Below are positions 24,364-36,788 of a DNA stretch of 64,000 bases, one piece after another. The stretch covers positions 372,001-436,000 of the forward strand of contig OZ237762.1 of the NCBI GenBank assembly GCA_965178125.1, given 5' to 3'. The notes under the pieces were generated by a model. It was not told the DNA's origin. It ran no database searches and worked only from the letters and a program-made list of their open reading frames with translations. Source of the DNA: Bilabrum cf. latius (lineage: Eukaryota; Bigyra: Bicosoecida; Bigyra; Bicosoecida). A program made the position numbers and the translations under genes. Positions within the stretch are counted from its first letter, which is position 1, and each line of letters opens with the position of its first letter.

Positions 24364-26070
24364 TCAGGTTGCCTGCACCTCGGCTTTCCCCATGCTTCCC
24401 ATCTCCAGCCCAACGCGATCGTCCATATTCCCTCGCATGCGTGTTGCCCGGCCGTTGTCGCCGAGAGCTGCAATACTGTCACCATGCGAGTTCTCACCGA
24501 ACACAACCGGAGGTGGGTGGCTGAGTCTGGTGGCTTCCTCCAGCGACTCACCCGTATGATCCACAGTGAATGCAAGCGTCCAGAGCGCCCCTGCAAGTGC
24601 CAGTGCCGCGCACACATACAGAACCACGGCAAGACCCTTCTGCACGTCTTCTTCAGAGCTGCCATAAGCGTGCAGAAGCGGTTCAAGCCCCGCACCTCCA
24701 ATCACAGCACCCAGCTTGCCGGAGGCTGCGCTGATCCCGTGGCACGTGGCTCGAATGATGGTGGGAAACGACTCTGCTGGCAGGACGTACGTAGTTGTGT
24801 TCGGACCAAAGTTGCTAAAGAAGAACGTGGCCCCATATAGCGCCACAAAGAGGCCGTGGAGGCTGCTTTCCAGCTGCCCGAGGGCCATCCCGATTACTGT
24901 AAATAGGACACAAATCGCCAAGAACCCTTGCAGCTGCATGACCCTGCGGCCAATCGATTCAATTGTTAGCACCGCCACAATGTACCCCGGCAGAGCAATG
25001 CCAGCCACGATCAAGTTTCCTATCGCAACGTGCGAGATATCCTTTCCTCCAACGCCCGCTGCCTGCAAAATGCCGGCTGCAAACAGGCCATTGGCATAGA
25101 ATACCACGTCGAAGATGAACCAAGACCCACTCGTCCCAAGAAGCACCCACCTGTAGTCCCAAAGAAGCTGCCACCTGTCCGGAGGTGCATCACTCTTGCT
25201 GTCGCCGGGCTGCGACTCTTCGGCGTACGTGGCAGGTGCACCGGCCAGCCTGAGCTCTGCCTGATTCGTGTGTCTATTAATGGGGTGCGAAGGATCCTGG
25301 AATGCAGCCCCAGCCTCAGCCCCAGCCTCTGCCTCAGTCTCTGCAATCTCCGAGGTGTCCACTGCGTCGTAGCTCACGTGGGAGCAGGGGCTGCCCGGAG
25401 CATCGCGATTGGATCCATGCACAAGCGGGGCTTCGTCCCCTGCTGCTGAGACCTGATGCGTACTGTGCTCGAACGACGCGCTTTCTTTCATTTGCACTCG
25501 CCAGTAAATCGTGAGGAGGCCCGGGACACCCCCCAGGAAGAGCGCGATGCGCCACATTGCGTCGTACCCAAGGCCAGAGTGCAACAATGCAACACCTACA
25601 AGGGCCGCTAGCACATTACCGACGCCCTGCATAGCAAATACTGAGCTTATACTTCGTCCCCTGGTCTCATCGGAGGATGCCTCCGACGACACGCTCGCTG
25701 CCACGGCATACTCACCCCCAATTCCTAGACCGAGCAGCCCTCTCCAACATGAAAGCTATGCGTATATGCTAAAGGCTGCTGACTGGAAGGACAGGGCGCT
25801 TCCGAACGACCCGACAATGACGCAGGACAGAGTAATTATAAAAATTAGCCGTCGACCAAACAAGTCGGCTAGGTACCCGAACGTCAGCATTCCAATCATG
25901 GCACCCACCAGGGCAGCACTAGAGACCATACTCGCCTCAGCGTCAGAGATTGTCTGCACGCCCTCATCCATGATGCGCTTTGTAATGTTGATAATGAAGA
26001 GATCATACGCTTCGCTTGAAAAACCAATTCCAGCTATGAGTAGTTTAAATGCAGGAGAGTAGTCCGCCAT
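24364..26070 (-). CDS. MFS transporter of the phosphate:H+ symporter (PHS) family
   Basis: ATG 26070 to TGA 24364-24366, 568 residues, with one TAG at 25756-25758. Motifs are typical of the PHS/Pht1-Pho84 group: SSEAYDLFIINIT in TM1, GYLADLFGRRLIF in loop 2-3, RGLLGLGIGGEY in TM4, then FAMQGVGNVL, and late YVLPAESFPTIIRATCHGIS with AASGKLGAVIGG. A long hydrophilic central loop separates the two six-helix halves. The TAG lies inside TM4 (FSIYA-TAG-LSCWRGLLG), so a stop there would leave a useless fragment. It is a probable plasma-membrane importer of phosphate or a glycerophosphodiester-type substrate; which one cannot be decided. The gene is convergent with IPK1, with a 204 bp gap. Confidence 0.9.
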
Positions 26071-26472
26071 GAAATGGATGTCGCTCGAAGCAAGCTTGGA
26101 ATGTCGGCTTTGGATGCAAAAACGCGACAAACGAACGAACGAATCTTAATTTTCGAGCAACGCGACAAAACTGTTGCACCTTCAGGGGAACCTTTTGACT
26201 TCGCCGTCGGCGCTTAGATTCGACCCGGAATCCCGGATTGATCGGAGCAACAGCAACCCCAAAAAGCAAACCCTGCCAGAACTACTTTCTTCTTTAACTG
26301 GTGCTCAGGCCATCCTTGCGATCGAAAGAGCCGCGGTGCCTCCAGTACACCTCCCACCTGCACGATGCGTAAACAGCCAGAATGAACCCTGCAGTGCGAC
26401 AGGTAGGAACACAGCTCGATGATTGATGTCCTTGCTCCCACCCTCGCACCTCCAGGCGAATACCAGCGGCAA
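26071..26472. other. Intergenic region, about 400 bp
   Basis: Lies between the transporter start and the end of the unknown membrane-protein gene, both on the minus strand. It presumably holds the transporter's promoter and the upstream gene's 3' UTR. Only shadow ORFs without recognisable content were seen. Confidence 0.4.
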
Positions 26473-27282
26473 TCAGTCGCGCGCCAAACCAGTGGCATCG
26501 CGGATGATCTGGTTCCGCACGACCGCCAGCCTGCCCTCCTCTGTGAGCACGGAGCCGCCCTCCACCGAGTGACCGGGGCACACCTTCCTGGCTCGCCGAG
26601 CCTCGTACTCGGCCTGGGACAAAGCCACGGGCTTGCCACCGCCTCGCATCACGTGCTGCACCCGCCTGTAGATGTGGGCGAGCAGCACAGAGCCGGGCTC
26701 GAAGGCATCAAAACACACGCTGACCTCGTCGCAGGCATGAGATCCACCTCGGCTGCCTTGCTCTGCAGCACTTCGCGTGACAACCGCCATATACGAGACA
26801 ACTCGGCATAGCTAGAACGCTTCATTGCAGATAATTGCCCTGAGTTGCTCTGTGGTCGCAATCCGGCCGTACGACACGGCGCCGCAGCAGTACACGGTGG
26901 CAAGCTACGTCCCTACTCCCCTCGAAACCCACAGGCTTTGAGAGTGTACTATCCCACGCATGGTGGCAATACATGTGATACAACCAATGCCTCCAATGCT
27001 TCCAATGCTCGCGACAGCTCCGAGAGGAGGTAGCCATGCAGAGAAGTGCGCCAGGAAGCCCCAGCTAGCAGCCGCACCTATTGCCGCAGAAAGCATGCAA
27101 ACAAGTAGTAAACAGTACATACATACCAGCATGCTGGCAACCGCCCGAAGTCGACACTTGCTGAACTCCATCGCAACCTCGATGCTAGAGTCGCCTTGTG
27201 ATACGCAATAGTACGACCCAAATGCAGTGTTAACATGCTCTTTGACGATGGATTTTCCTCCAATAATCACGCCACGTTTCAT
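26473..27282 (-). CDS. Unknown membrane protein
   Basis: Frame from ATG 27282 to TGA 26473-26475 with TAGs at 26905-26907 and 26812-26814, 269 residues. A strongly hydrophobic stretch (about 26960-27130: LVCMYCLLLVCMLSAAIGAA, then AVASIGSIGGIGCITCIAT) should form two membrane segments. The C-terminal part is soluble, with FDAFEPGSVLLAHIYRRVQH and a basic helix. No family is recognised. The frame is also open and coding-like for about 75 nt upstream of ATG 27282 (KEAAPAKKQLQLDSICWEHE), before an in-frame TGA, so a 5' exon with an acceptor near 27340 is possible. Confidence 0.55.
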
Positions 27283-27619
27283 TTCATGCTCCCAACATAT
27301 TGAATCGAGCTGTAGTTGCTTTTTTGCCGGCGCTGCCTCTTTGAAAAGGAGAATCAATCCCGATCAATGCATTTTCGAAGACGAATCATCTAGGAAAGCT
27401 TCACAAACCAGCAAACTTCTGACTGATTCACGATTTATGGTTTGATTTTTGTGAAAAATCTGCTCAGATACATGTCAAGCAGCATCAAAATGCCAATCAG
27501 TATCGCAAACAGCGTTGACACATGCAAACCAACTCTCTTCAGCAATGGTTGGCTGCCCCCGCGCGGTAGCAGCACAAAATTGCGCATTGGTCTGCGCGAA
27601 TGTAGATGGCTGAGCCACA
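27283..27619. other. Intergenic region, possible 5' exon of the unknown membrane protein
   Basis: 337 bp between two minus-strand genes. The first 75 nt upstream of ATG 27282 look coding in the same frame. Otherwise the region is AT-richer and without a convincing ORF. Confidence 0.35.
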
Positions 27620-30600
27620 TCACACGATCTCGCTCGAGAAGCCGGCCTTGGCACCGGTGGCAGCAGCTGCTGGCCGCGCTTGATCGGCTGCACCGGCGCC
27701 TGCACCGGCCTTCTTGGCGGCGGCTGCCTTGGCGCCGGCATTGGCAGCTGCATCGGCCTTGCGGCTGCGCTCGGGTCTGCATAGGAAGCACGCGGCAGCT
27801 GCCGCAGCCAGGGCTACCACGCCGCAGACCGCGATGATGGCGATCACGCCGGTGCTCAGCGCATCATCGTCATCGGCGTCGTCAGGCAGCGGCGGCGCCT
27901 CTTCCACCTCGATGCTCCCAGACAGCGTCTCGCGTTCCACCACCGCGCTCGCTGCGTTCACCTGGATCGCCTGCTGCAGCTCGGCGGGTGCAGCCGCGCG
28001 CAGGTCGTCCACCAGGCTCCTCCTTGTCCCTGCTGCCGGACTGGAGGAAGTGGCAGCCACGTATGCCTGCAGCCCAGACTCAACCGCGGTCTCGTCTGCC
28101 CCCGCTGCGAGCAGCAAGGTGAAATCCACGTCGACAGCAGTGCCCTGCGACTGCGCCCGGCGGCCTGAGCCAGCAGCGGTCCCTGCCCCTGCTCCTGCCC
28201 CTGCTGCCACCACGCGGTCGATGGCCACCTCTTGTGCCCCCGTGCTGTTCCGGACGGCGCGCTTGAAGGGCTCCTGCAGATCACTGGCGAACTGCGCCGG
28301 GGTCACCCCGGTGATCTGCAGCTCGCGCATGCTGATGTACGTGCCCGCCTCGCGCACGGGTGCCACGCACCGCCTCAGCTCATTGGAGCAGATGAGCTCG
28401 CCCGCGCAGTTGACGGTGGCGATGCAGGCCCTTCCCTCGGAGCACAGAGGGCACGAGTCATCGGACGGATCGCCGCAGTCGATGTCCGATTCCTCACCGT
28501 TCTTGACGCCATCGGAGCATGTCAGCAGGTCATCGTCGTCCTCCTCGGAAACAGCAGCAGCCGCCGAGGTCGAGGTTGAGGGGGTCGCCGAAGCTGCAGC
28601 AGACGTTGATGGCGATGCGCTGGCAGTAGTGCTTGGGCTGGCGCTGGCCGTTGTGCTGGTGCTGGGGCTGGTGCTCGGGCTGGCCGTAATGCTGCTGCTT
28701 GGGCTGGCCGTAACGCTGCTGCTTGGGCTGGCCGTAACGCTGCTGCTTGGGCTGGCCGTAATGCTGCTGCTTGGGCTGGCCGTAACGCTGCTGCTTGGGC
28801 TGGCCGTAATGCTGCTGCTTGGGCTGGCCGTAATGCTGCTGCTTGGGCTGGCCGTAATGCTGCTGCTTGGGCTGGCCGTAATGCTGCTGCTTGGGCTGGC
28901 CGTAATGCTGCTGCTTGGGCTGGCCGTAATGCTGCTGCTTGGGCTGGTGCTGGGGCTGGTACTCGGGCTGGTGCTCGGGCTGGGCGATGGTGATGGCGCG
29001 ATGATGGCCATGAGGGCGGGCTCCTTGCCCATCCTGCCCTCATCCACGATCATGGCGACAGCGACCGTCGGATCCGTGGGGTTCGATCTGGGCACTCGGG
29101 CAAAGGGGTGCACCTTGCCTGCATCGTCCGTGTCTTTGCCAAGGTCGAATACCTTGCACTCGTTATCTCCCTTGAAGTAGCACACCACCACCTGATTGAC
29201 CGGGTCATCGTCGTTGTCCTCTGAGTTGCTGTACGGTTCCCAGCACACGGCCTCGCTGCCGATCCGGTTGATGCGCGGGTCTGCCAGCTCTGGCAAGAAC
29301 CTCGGCTCGCAGGTTACGTCGAGCAGCTCGCCCGACGGAACGTCCAGTCGAATCAGCTCCGACTACGAGTCGTCCGAAATGCTCCCCGACCCGCCTCCTC
29401 CCGGTCCGGGCTGAAGACGTCTCCTCCTGCTCGTCTCGAAGGTGATCAGCAGCACGTCCGTCTCGTCCAGCACGAACGCGTGCCGCACCAGATCGGGCAC
29501 GGTGAATTTCATCAGGGGCTCGTTCAGGCCGCGCGTATTCCACAGGCGGAGCACCAGCTCCTCGCCTGATTCCCGCTTTTCCATCTCATCGTCGTCGTCG
29601 ACGGTCACGTCTACCTCCGCACCCACCGTCACCGCGATCACCCCGCGCTCCCCGGACACGTCAGACACCACCCCGGTTCCGTTGGGGCCCTGGTACCATT
29701 CCCCCGGGCTGGCTCCCACCACCCGGATGTCCATCTTGACGATCTCCTCCATGGCGCCGTTGGCGTCAAAGTGGATCGCGCGGGAACGTCCTGCAAAGTA
29801 GGTCGCTGCCTCCGCATCGTCATCAGTGTCATCGTCCTGCTCGTGCTCAATGCCGAAGAGCATTTCTCCGGTCATCCCGTTCATGATAGGCATGGGGTGC
29901 CAGAAGTTGACCACGTCGTCGTCGTCGTGCAGCTCGCTGATGAGGTCGTCGCTGATGCTGCCGCCGTTCTGGATCTGCGGGCCGGCCGCCAGGTTCTGCG
30001 TGTCCCAGGACACAATATCAGCACCGCTGCCGTCAGTCTGCATCAAGTCGACGAAGAACCGATCGTACAGCACCGTCACCGCGCTAAAGACGAAGTCAGA
30101 GTCGTCTGTCTCGAATTGCTCGCTTGCCTTCGTGATGTTGGCGTCGGCGCCCAGGTCTGCCACCATCGGGATGTACTCTTCCTCCTCGTCGATGAAATAA
30201 ACGAACCTCCCGTCGCCCGCTGTCTCTGCCGCCGCGTCCCCGTCGGGGCTGAGCTCGACGTCGCCTCTGATCATGACAGGGGCGTGGTGTCCGTCAAAGT
30301 AAAAATGCGTGCTCTCATCGGCCTGCTCATTGTACTGCTCGAACAGAATGAAGCCGCGCCCTAGGCCTCTCTTGTAGTACTGCAGCCGGACGTAGTCGTC
30401 ATCGAACCCTTGGCTTGTCTGGTACGCAGTGATCTTGGGCGACTAGGGGTTCATGAGCGGGTGCACGGGCATCTGCGAGGCGAACTCGAGGCGGACTGCA
30501 CCGTCGCCAATACGAGGCCCCTCCGCGATGCAGGCAAAATCTATCAAGGTAGCGTTCTCGAACTTCATGCACAGCGCACCGTCGCCACCCCTGGTGAAGG

Positions 30601-32566
30601 CAGACTCCTCATCGCTGCTGCCATCCGTAAAGGACGGGCTCGGGTTGAACAAAGTCTCCTCCTCAGGTAGCCTGGCACCTGCCTCCGCAATGGCCGCGGG
30701 CCTGAAGACCAGGAGCTCCTGGCCGTCTGAGTACCTGTACTGCGTGATGCCGAGAGTGGTGACGCTGTTGGCACCGCTGCTAGTGCTCACGGAGGCGAAC
30801 GGGAACTCATCAGCAGAATCGTCGAGGCCCCGCTGGAACGTGCTCGCCGCGACGAACGCCGGCGTGTCCTCGGTGAAGCTGTAGAAATACATCGCGTGCG
30901 GGGTATCGCTGTTAGCCTCCTCGTCCGGGTTCATGTAGAACATCATGCCGTGACCCTGCCCCCCCCCTGGAAGTTCGTACTCGACGTGCATGGGCTGGTG
31001 GTCCGATACCGCCGCCTTCTCCGCGCCCGGAAGTATGTGGCCCAGGCCCGTCGCGCGGCTGACCAGCACGAGGGTGGTGGAGGTGGTGGAGGGGCTCGTG
31101 ACGTTCTGGATGCGGAAGGTGGCGTACTCGTCGCTCCACGGGGACAGATCCCCTTTGTTTCCACTGCTGTAGCTAAAGATGCCGAGTGCAAGCTGCCCTG
31201 TCAGGCTGGTGTCGAATGCCTGTCCGTCGATTGGCACGGGGTCCTGCCCCAACTTCCAGGTGACAGCCACCTCGCCCATGCGGTACGTCTGGTCGTCGAA
31301 GGCGAATGCCACGCCAACCTCCTCTGAGACTGCGTAAATGTACTTGACGTCGAAGTTGAGGGTCTGAGACGGAATCACGTCCTCCAGCTTGGTGATGGTG
31401 TCGGCGGGGAGCTCCCATGCGAAGACACCCTCCTTCACCCCGGTCTTGACGTACACGGTGCCATTGACGGCCGCAGCGATGATGTCAAACTGGTTGCTGA
31501 TATCTAGCTGGTCGGGCATCATAAAGGTGGTATTCTAGGAGTCCATGTAGCAGTGCACGTGGTTGTTAAACGAGGTGTCGTCTTCGTCACGCCCATTGTC
31601 CGAGTGCCAGCAGAGCAGATCGTCGGAAAGCACCGCCACGTTGCGCACGTTCGAGCTCGACTTGCGGAAGCTGGAGCCGGCGGCGTTGTCGTGCAGCTTG
31701 GTGAACGTAGGGCTGGATGAGGGCTCCGATAGGTCTGCCCAGAAGAGCTCGTAGTCCTCGTCCCCGTCGTGGCCCACCGTCACGAGGTATTTGTCGGCCC
31801 AGGCCCACACGTTCGCGTTCCAAAAGCCAGCACCGGCCACCTCCACGATTTGGTTGCCGGTCGGCAGCCGAGTGTCCCAGCAGTAGACCGCGCCATCCAT
31901 GATACCTCCATTCTAAGGTTCCATTTCAATGCCCACGCAGCGGACGGCTCCGTCCGCGAGGCTTACGTGGGAATTTGAATCGGGCATGAGTTTACGGCCA
32001 TCTCCTGCCAGGGTTGCCAGCGCGGTTCCCTCTCCAAAGGAATCGTTGAAGCCGAGCGGAAAGACTTCACCAGATGTGATGTTGACTGCATCCCAGCGGT
32101 ACTGCCTCCAGGCCGGGATTCCAAGGTTTGTTGGAGGTCGGCTCGCCTGTGTCACGAACTCCACTACATCTTCTCTTGCCATGAACGAGGCATGAGGGTC
32201 GCATCCGCTCGAGGTGCCTGGAGCATAGTCTTCAAATGGTACAAACAGGGTGTTGTCGTCGATTCCAGGTCCGCTGAGCTCGAGTTGCAGCGCGACGTCA
32301 TCATTTGCAGATTGTGACAGCCTAGCGATTGAAACCTCACTGCCATGGTTAGTGGAAACACAGCCCACCAGAGCCTACTCACGAACCTGAGTAAACGATT
32401 TTACAACGTGGTATACGTTGGGAGCTCCGTTGAAGTCGTACTGTGCTTGCAGAAGGGTGGCATTCTGAGGGCCGGTCGTTGTCTCAGAACGTCTGGCCGG
32501 CATGGCCCAGTGCGCCATCGTAGTGGCAACCATCAGCTGCATCAGCAAGAGCATATTCGAAAGCAT
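27620..32566 (-). CDS. Mucin-like type I surface protein, 1,648 residues
   Basis: ATG 32566 to TGA 27620-27622, with TAGs at 32375, 31913, 31535, 30443 and 29363. The N-terminus is a signal peptide (MLSNMLLLMQLMVATTMAHW). About 1,100 residues of extracellular sequence follow, rich in Asp, Thr and aromatic residues, with repeated beta-strand-like blocks (for example DGAVYCWDTRLPTG, VYVKTGVKEGVFAWELP); a beta-propeller-like fold is a guess. Then come a Ser/Thr/Pro mucin segment with eleven ITASPSSS octapeptides and a Cys-rich module (GVKNGEESDIDCGD, CPLCSEGRAC), a pattern known from surface proteins of several protists. Near the end is one membrane helix (GVIAIIAVCGVVALAAAAAA) with a short Ala/Lys-rich tail. 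It is probably a heavily glycosylated cell-surface or wall protein. An alternative 43-nt intron at the first TAG is rejected separately. Confidence 0.85.
28677..28948 (-). repeat. 24-bp tandem repeat, about 11 units, encoding ITASPSSS
   Basis: On + the unit reads close to ggctggccgtaatgctgctg plus ctt and g. Variation is mostly aat versus aac at one codon (Ile/Val in the protein). Units encode the Ser/Thr/Pro-rich mucin segment of the surface protein. The reverse frame gives a long Leu-rich shadow ORF. Confidence 0.9.
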
Positions 32567-32759
32567 GCTTAGACGCTGGTAGCTTGGCGCAAACACTGGC
32601 GATACTGTCTGCAGATATGCTAGATTCTGCTGTGTGCACCCCCAACGCACGCGAATTCGCGGAACTAAAAGTTCAATGCGCGGCTAATGCGCGGCGCCGT
32701 AATGCACTGTTCGCGAAGATAGCCAGGGTCAAATCACCCCAGTCTCCCTATAAAACGTA

Positions 32760-34415
32760 TCAAAAACTAGAGAAATCAGCCGACCCAGCCGGAGAGGCAC
32801 CGTCGCCTAGAGCTTCCGGCCCAATCGGGGTCTCCTTGCTGAACGGCACCACAATGCGGCCAAAATCGCGCTCTCCCGAGCTGATCTGCTGCGCAATCCA
32901 CCCCACGTTCCTCGCCTCAATCAGCTTCAGCTTCACGTACGCATAAAACATAGCAAAGTGCATGTGTCCCTCGAAAGACCGCTGCAGGAGGTACATGTCC
33001 CGCCGAGCGAGCGCCTCGTGGATCAGCTTGTCGCCCGCCTCATTCCTCTCCGCCCGGGACCAGATCGCGCTGAAGCCCTTGTAAGGTGCCAGCGCTCTGG
33101 AAATGTCGTCCTCGGAGGCAGCTCTCGCCAGGTCCTCGCAGCAGCCAGGGTACAGAGGCCCGAAGCAGGGGAAGCACTCCCTCCGGATATCTTCGCGGAC
33201 AGCGGGCTGCGAGGGAGTGCCATCAGGTTGCGACGAAGGAGGGGAGGGAGAAAGAAAGAATGTTGGGCTTCCAAAGCACTCGTGCACAGCTTCAAGGAGT
33301 GGAGCACCCGCTGCCAACATGGCACAGTGCAATGCAATGCAATGCACGGCACGGCACGATTGGCCAATGCCTCCGTGGGCTGTCTCACTGCTGTTAGCTC
33401 GGAGCCCTCTTCGGCCCCACCGAACCCGACATCGTCGTCAAAGACCGATGCAGTCCCAGCGTCGGCTGCTCCCCCCCGGCCACCGCCACCGCCAGAGCGC
33501 CTGGCACTGACCGGGGTGGTGTTGTACGTGATGTTGATCTGCATGGCGGCGGCTTGCGCGGACAGGATGCAGTCCATTTGTTCCGCCGTCTCCCCTCCCA
33601 GATCCATGCAGAAATCCCTGAAATCCTCCATCCAAATTTTGCGAATAGCCGTCTCGAAGCGGTCAAGGCTCTGCTCGCGAATGCGGCTCGCGACGTCACC
33701 GCCAAGAATGACGCCGCTTTCCGCTGACTCTGCGAGGAAGCGCTCAAAGTATCTACCTACAGGGGTGTCTACCAGCACTGTAGCATACAGCTCCTCGATT
33801 TCTGCCTCGCTCGTTCCGAACGCGGTGATCGCTTTCGCTGTCGAATCGTCGATTCGCCCGAGGGGATTCGCCTGCTCCTTCAAAACTCGATCTACACGTC
33901 GTCTAAATTCATCTTCTGTGGTGTCAGCGTTTTCCGCTGCAAGCTTCAGCAGCTCCAATACTGTCGATATCATGTACTCGTGGCTCACAAAGTCCAAGAA
34001 GGTGGACAGTGGAGCACTGGCTTGGGATCGTAAAAAGTCAAACTCATCAGCTACTTTTTGCCTGCACGCTATTCGGACCCTCTTGGGGTCCTTGGCTTCC
34101 GTGGGGTTGTCTTTGTCTTCGAGCACTGAGCCGTAGTCGGTCTCCTGCAAGTTCACCTCGAAATCTGCGCATTGTGGGAGGTTGTTACAGATTGAAAGAT
34201 TAAGCTCACAGTAAACGCAAAAATACAGCGCATGATGTCCTGAAAGGGTATTACGGTAGCGCACCCTTCATGTCTGAGCACTCCTGCAAGCTAGCGTAGT
34301 CTGCATCAGTCAGGAATGTTGAGCGCAGACCTCGAACCAGAGCTTCTAAGAATCCGTGGTGCATATTAAACGACAAGTCGCCGAGAATATCAAGCGATCC
34401 GCCCGCAGCCGCCAT
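32760..34415 (-). CDS. V-type H+-ATPase subunit d (V0 sector)
   Basis: Three exons: 34265-34415, 33389-34164 and 32760-33206, 457 residues, ending in TGA. Introns are 34165-34264 (100 nt, GTGCGC..GCGCAG, phase 1) and 33207-33388 (182 nt, GTGAGA..TCGCAG, phase 0). Subunit d links the V0 proton ring to the V1 stalk on vacuolar and endosomal membranes. Family landmarks: FNMHHGFLEALVRGLRS, then LQETDYGS, SAPLSTFLDFVSHEYMI, ELYATVLVDTPVGRYF, DFCMDLGG, INITYNT, then after the last intron CFPCFGPLYPG and HFAMFYAYVKLKLIEARNVG. The joined splice at CSDMK/DFEVNLQ restores the exact family spacing. The family length is about 350; the excess is a Gly/Arg/Ala-rich insert just before intron 2 plus a C-terminal extension. 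It contains no TAG codon. Confidence 0.95.
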
Positions 34416-35120
34416 GCTTTCTTGGTGAAATTGCTTTCAAGGCGGCGTTCATTTTTCATGCTCTTCTTCATATTTTATCAATTGTTAACATTGCTTGAAA
34501 TCGCATTAATATGTAGCATTCAGTAGAAAAGGTACATATGCATGTAATTTGTGGTGATTGGTGCTACGAATGAGGCGATATATACATCTGGGTCGACCGC
34601 CAGCGATGTGCAACTGCAACACGCACTGTGGCGCCTTTGAGCGTTTCCAGCGACAGAGATGACATACAAGAGCCTACACTCGACACTGACGTATGAACAC
34701 AACAAAAAGTACGCTGCTGAAGCGAATGGCGATGCACAAGCAGAATGTTGGGCTCCAAATTGGGATACTTCCTGCACACGCATTGCAATCTTTATAACTG
34801 CATCCGCAGGACCGAATCACAGCACTAGTGTGCTTGGTACAGGGTCTCCCAACAGCAACGCACAGCTATTGCCTGCTACTGGTATGCCTGGCTATGATTC
34901 GGTTGCAATCTCGGACCGGTCGCTGCCAGCGGCGGTTGCGAAATAGCTGCTGCCATCCACAACTGCTGTAGATTAAAATCGTAAGGCGCATCCTACCTTT
35001 TGCGCATCAATGCTACGCTGCCTCTGCATCAATGTGTCTCCCAGGATTCACCCTGGGCCACGTACCAAGCGTTCCCCACCGAGCTTGTAGCAAGGGACCT
35101 CTGCCTGCGCCTCTGTCAGC
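34416..35120. other. Divergent intergenic region, about 700 bp, with one weak ORF
   Basis: Upstream regions of V-ATPase d (-) and the secreted protein (+). A + ORF at 34659 begins ATG, passes one TAG at 34944-34946 and ends in TAA about 30 nt later. It would encode about 105 residues with no recognisable motif, and its composition is only mildly coding-like. The first 200 bp next to the ATPase start are AT-rich. Confidence 0.35.
34659..34976 (+). CDS. Possible small hypothetical protein
   Basis: ATG 34659, in-frame TAG 34944-34946, then a short tail and TAA. It has no hydrophobic segment, no domain and no homology that I recognise. It follows the window's pattern (TAG sense, TAA stop), but the length is close to what chance gives. 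Confidence 0.25.
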
Positions 35121-36788
35121 ATGCTTCGAAGCCTCGCCATGCCTCTGCTCGCCCTCATGCGCGCAGTCATGCGGGCACATGCATGCTCAATCGCTGTCGT
35201 TGGTATGGCTGCCGTTGCTCTCATGATCGGATACGTGGACTTCCAGGAGCAGGCCGTTCTCGGCAAAATCGCTGCTCCCTCCGCCCTCGAAGGTCCCACT
35301 GGCGCATCCGCGATTGGTGCCTCGGATCGCCACGGCTCAATCCGATCTAATCACCGCAGAGAACAGCATGCTGTCGCCAAGGGGGCCGCTGAAAGCCACA
35401 AGACCGCCTAGGAGCACCGCTTCGCCTCGAGCAAAGAGTCAGCGCTCTCCCGTCACGGTGTGTTTCCCGGGGGCGAGCTCACCCCGGCCCAGCTCGTCTT
35501 TAAAGTAAAGGCGCTGCTACAGTGCACAGATGGAAACCCTCCGGTATGGCGCCAGGCCTGGGGCAACGACTGCACCAATCCCGGCAACTTCGCCGCGCCG
35601 GCGTGCAGACAGGCGGCAGCCGCTGCAAGCAAGCAGCGCAATGGCGTAGCAAACCGCCCGGACGCGCACGACGCGATCGTGACATGGGTGCAGGGATACG
35701 CCGACAAAGTGAGCAAGGTGCTAGTTGACGCGCTGCATGTCGTCCAGGCCCCGAAGGTCCACTGCGGGGTAAATGCAACGGGGGATCTTGATGCACTCGA
35801 GGCGGGGCTCGCCGATGAGCTTCTGCCTGGAGAAGAAGACCAGTACAAGCTGGCTTTTAAGCAGCGGTTTCACGCAAAGCAGCAGGAATATGCGCAAGCT
35901 GATGGGGGGAACACTTTCTCGAACCGGATGGACTTGGGCGGCGCTCCAGAGGACTGGACGACGCTGCGGCAGCTGAAGCCTGAAGCCATCAACGGCAAGA
36001 CTCCGCTGGAAATCTTCGGGGCTTTCTCGGCCCTGCGACAGCACGCTCTCAAGATGAAGGTGCACATGCAGGGCAACCTTGCAGCCGCAGAGGCGGGCAA
36101 GATCACCGCGCACTACAAGCAGAAGGTCACGCAGTGCCTCGCTGCCCTGGGTGGAGCCCCCTACGACGTCGAGGGCCAGAGGGTCTTCGTCAAGGCCGGT
36201 GGCGCCACCATCGCCACACTCGTCACACCGGAACGCCTCCACATGACGACCAACCAGCTGGACCTGGCGGGCGATGTGGATCTGGAGGCCTTTGCCCAGA
36301 GGCAGGGCGTGCTACAGGCTGCGTCACCCAAAGCGTGCGAAGCCAGAGACGCACTCACCCCCCTGACCTTCGCCATCACCACGGACGGGGGACGTATCGA
36401 CGATTCTGTGGAATTTAACGGGTGGTTCGTGATGATCGTGGAGCCTAGCAACCCTAACGTTTCCCCCTTGCAAGGCTACAACAACGTGCACGCCTCCATG
36501 GCCCAGATCGACGACAACGCGCCGGATCATGGCCGTGATGCGCTGGCCGCATGCCACAAGGCGTGGCACGCGACAGCCGGCGTCCAGCTCGTGCAGGACG
36601 TGCAAGCCACAGTCCCGCTGAAAATCACCACCGTGAGTCTCGGTACGGTCGGTGCAGACGGGATCAAGCCCCCGCTGTCGATGGCGGTGGTGACGGAGGT
36701 GGCCGGTGGCAACCTGAACATTACCATGGGGCAGTTGGAGAATACGACCACAAACACCCTGGCCGGGGACCAGTGCGCGCTCGCGTGA
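35121..36788 (+). CDS. Signal-anchored or secreted protein of unknown family, 555 residues
   Basis: ATG 35121 to TGA 36786-36788 with one TAG at 35409-35411. Residues 1-45 are hydrophobic and give a signal peptide or anchor (SIAVVGMAAVALMIGYVDF). After the TAG the protein is a regular alpha/beta-looking sequence with evenly spread Cys residues (LQCTDGNPP, NDCTNPGNF, APACRQ, KVHCGVNATG, DQCALA at the end), consistent with an extracellular disulfide-bonded protein. A repeated paralogue is not present in the window. No enzyme motif was recognised. The 5' half before the TAG is lower complexity than the rest. Confidence 0.72.

Noticed and set aside
27714-29180. 488-codon plus-strand ORF rich in Leu, Ala and Val
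   Set aside because: Antisense shadow of the mucin-like gene. It has no start context or domain, and its Leu-rich repeats mirror ITASPSSS codons.
32334-32376. Possible 43-nt intron (GTGAGTAG..CTAAC..CAG) at the first TAG of the mucin-like gene
   Set aside because: Splicing it shifts the frame and destroys the coding sequence downstream, while reading TAG as sense keeps a good protein. The resemblance to an intron is accidental.
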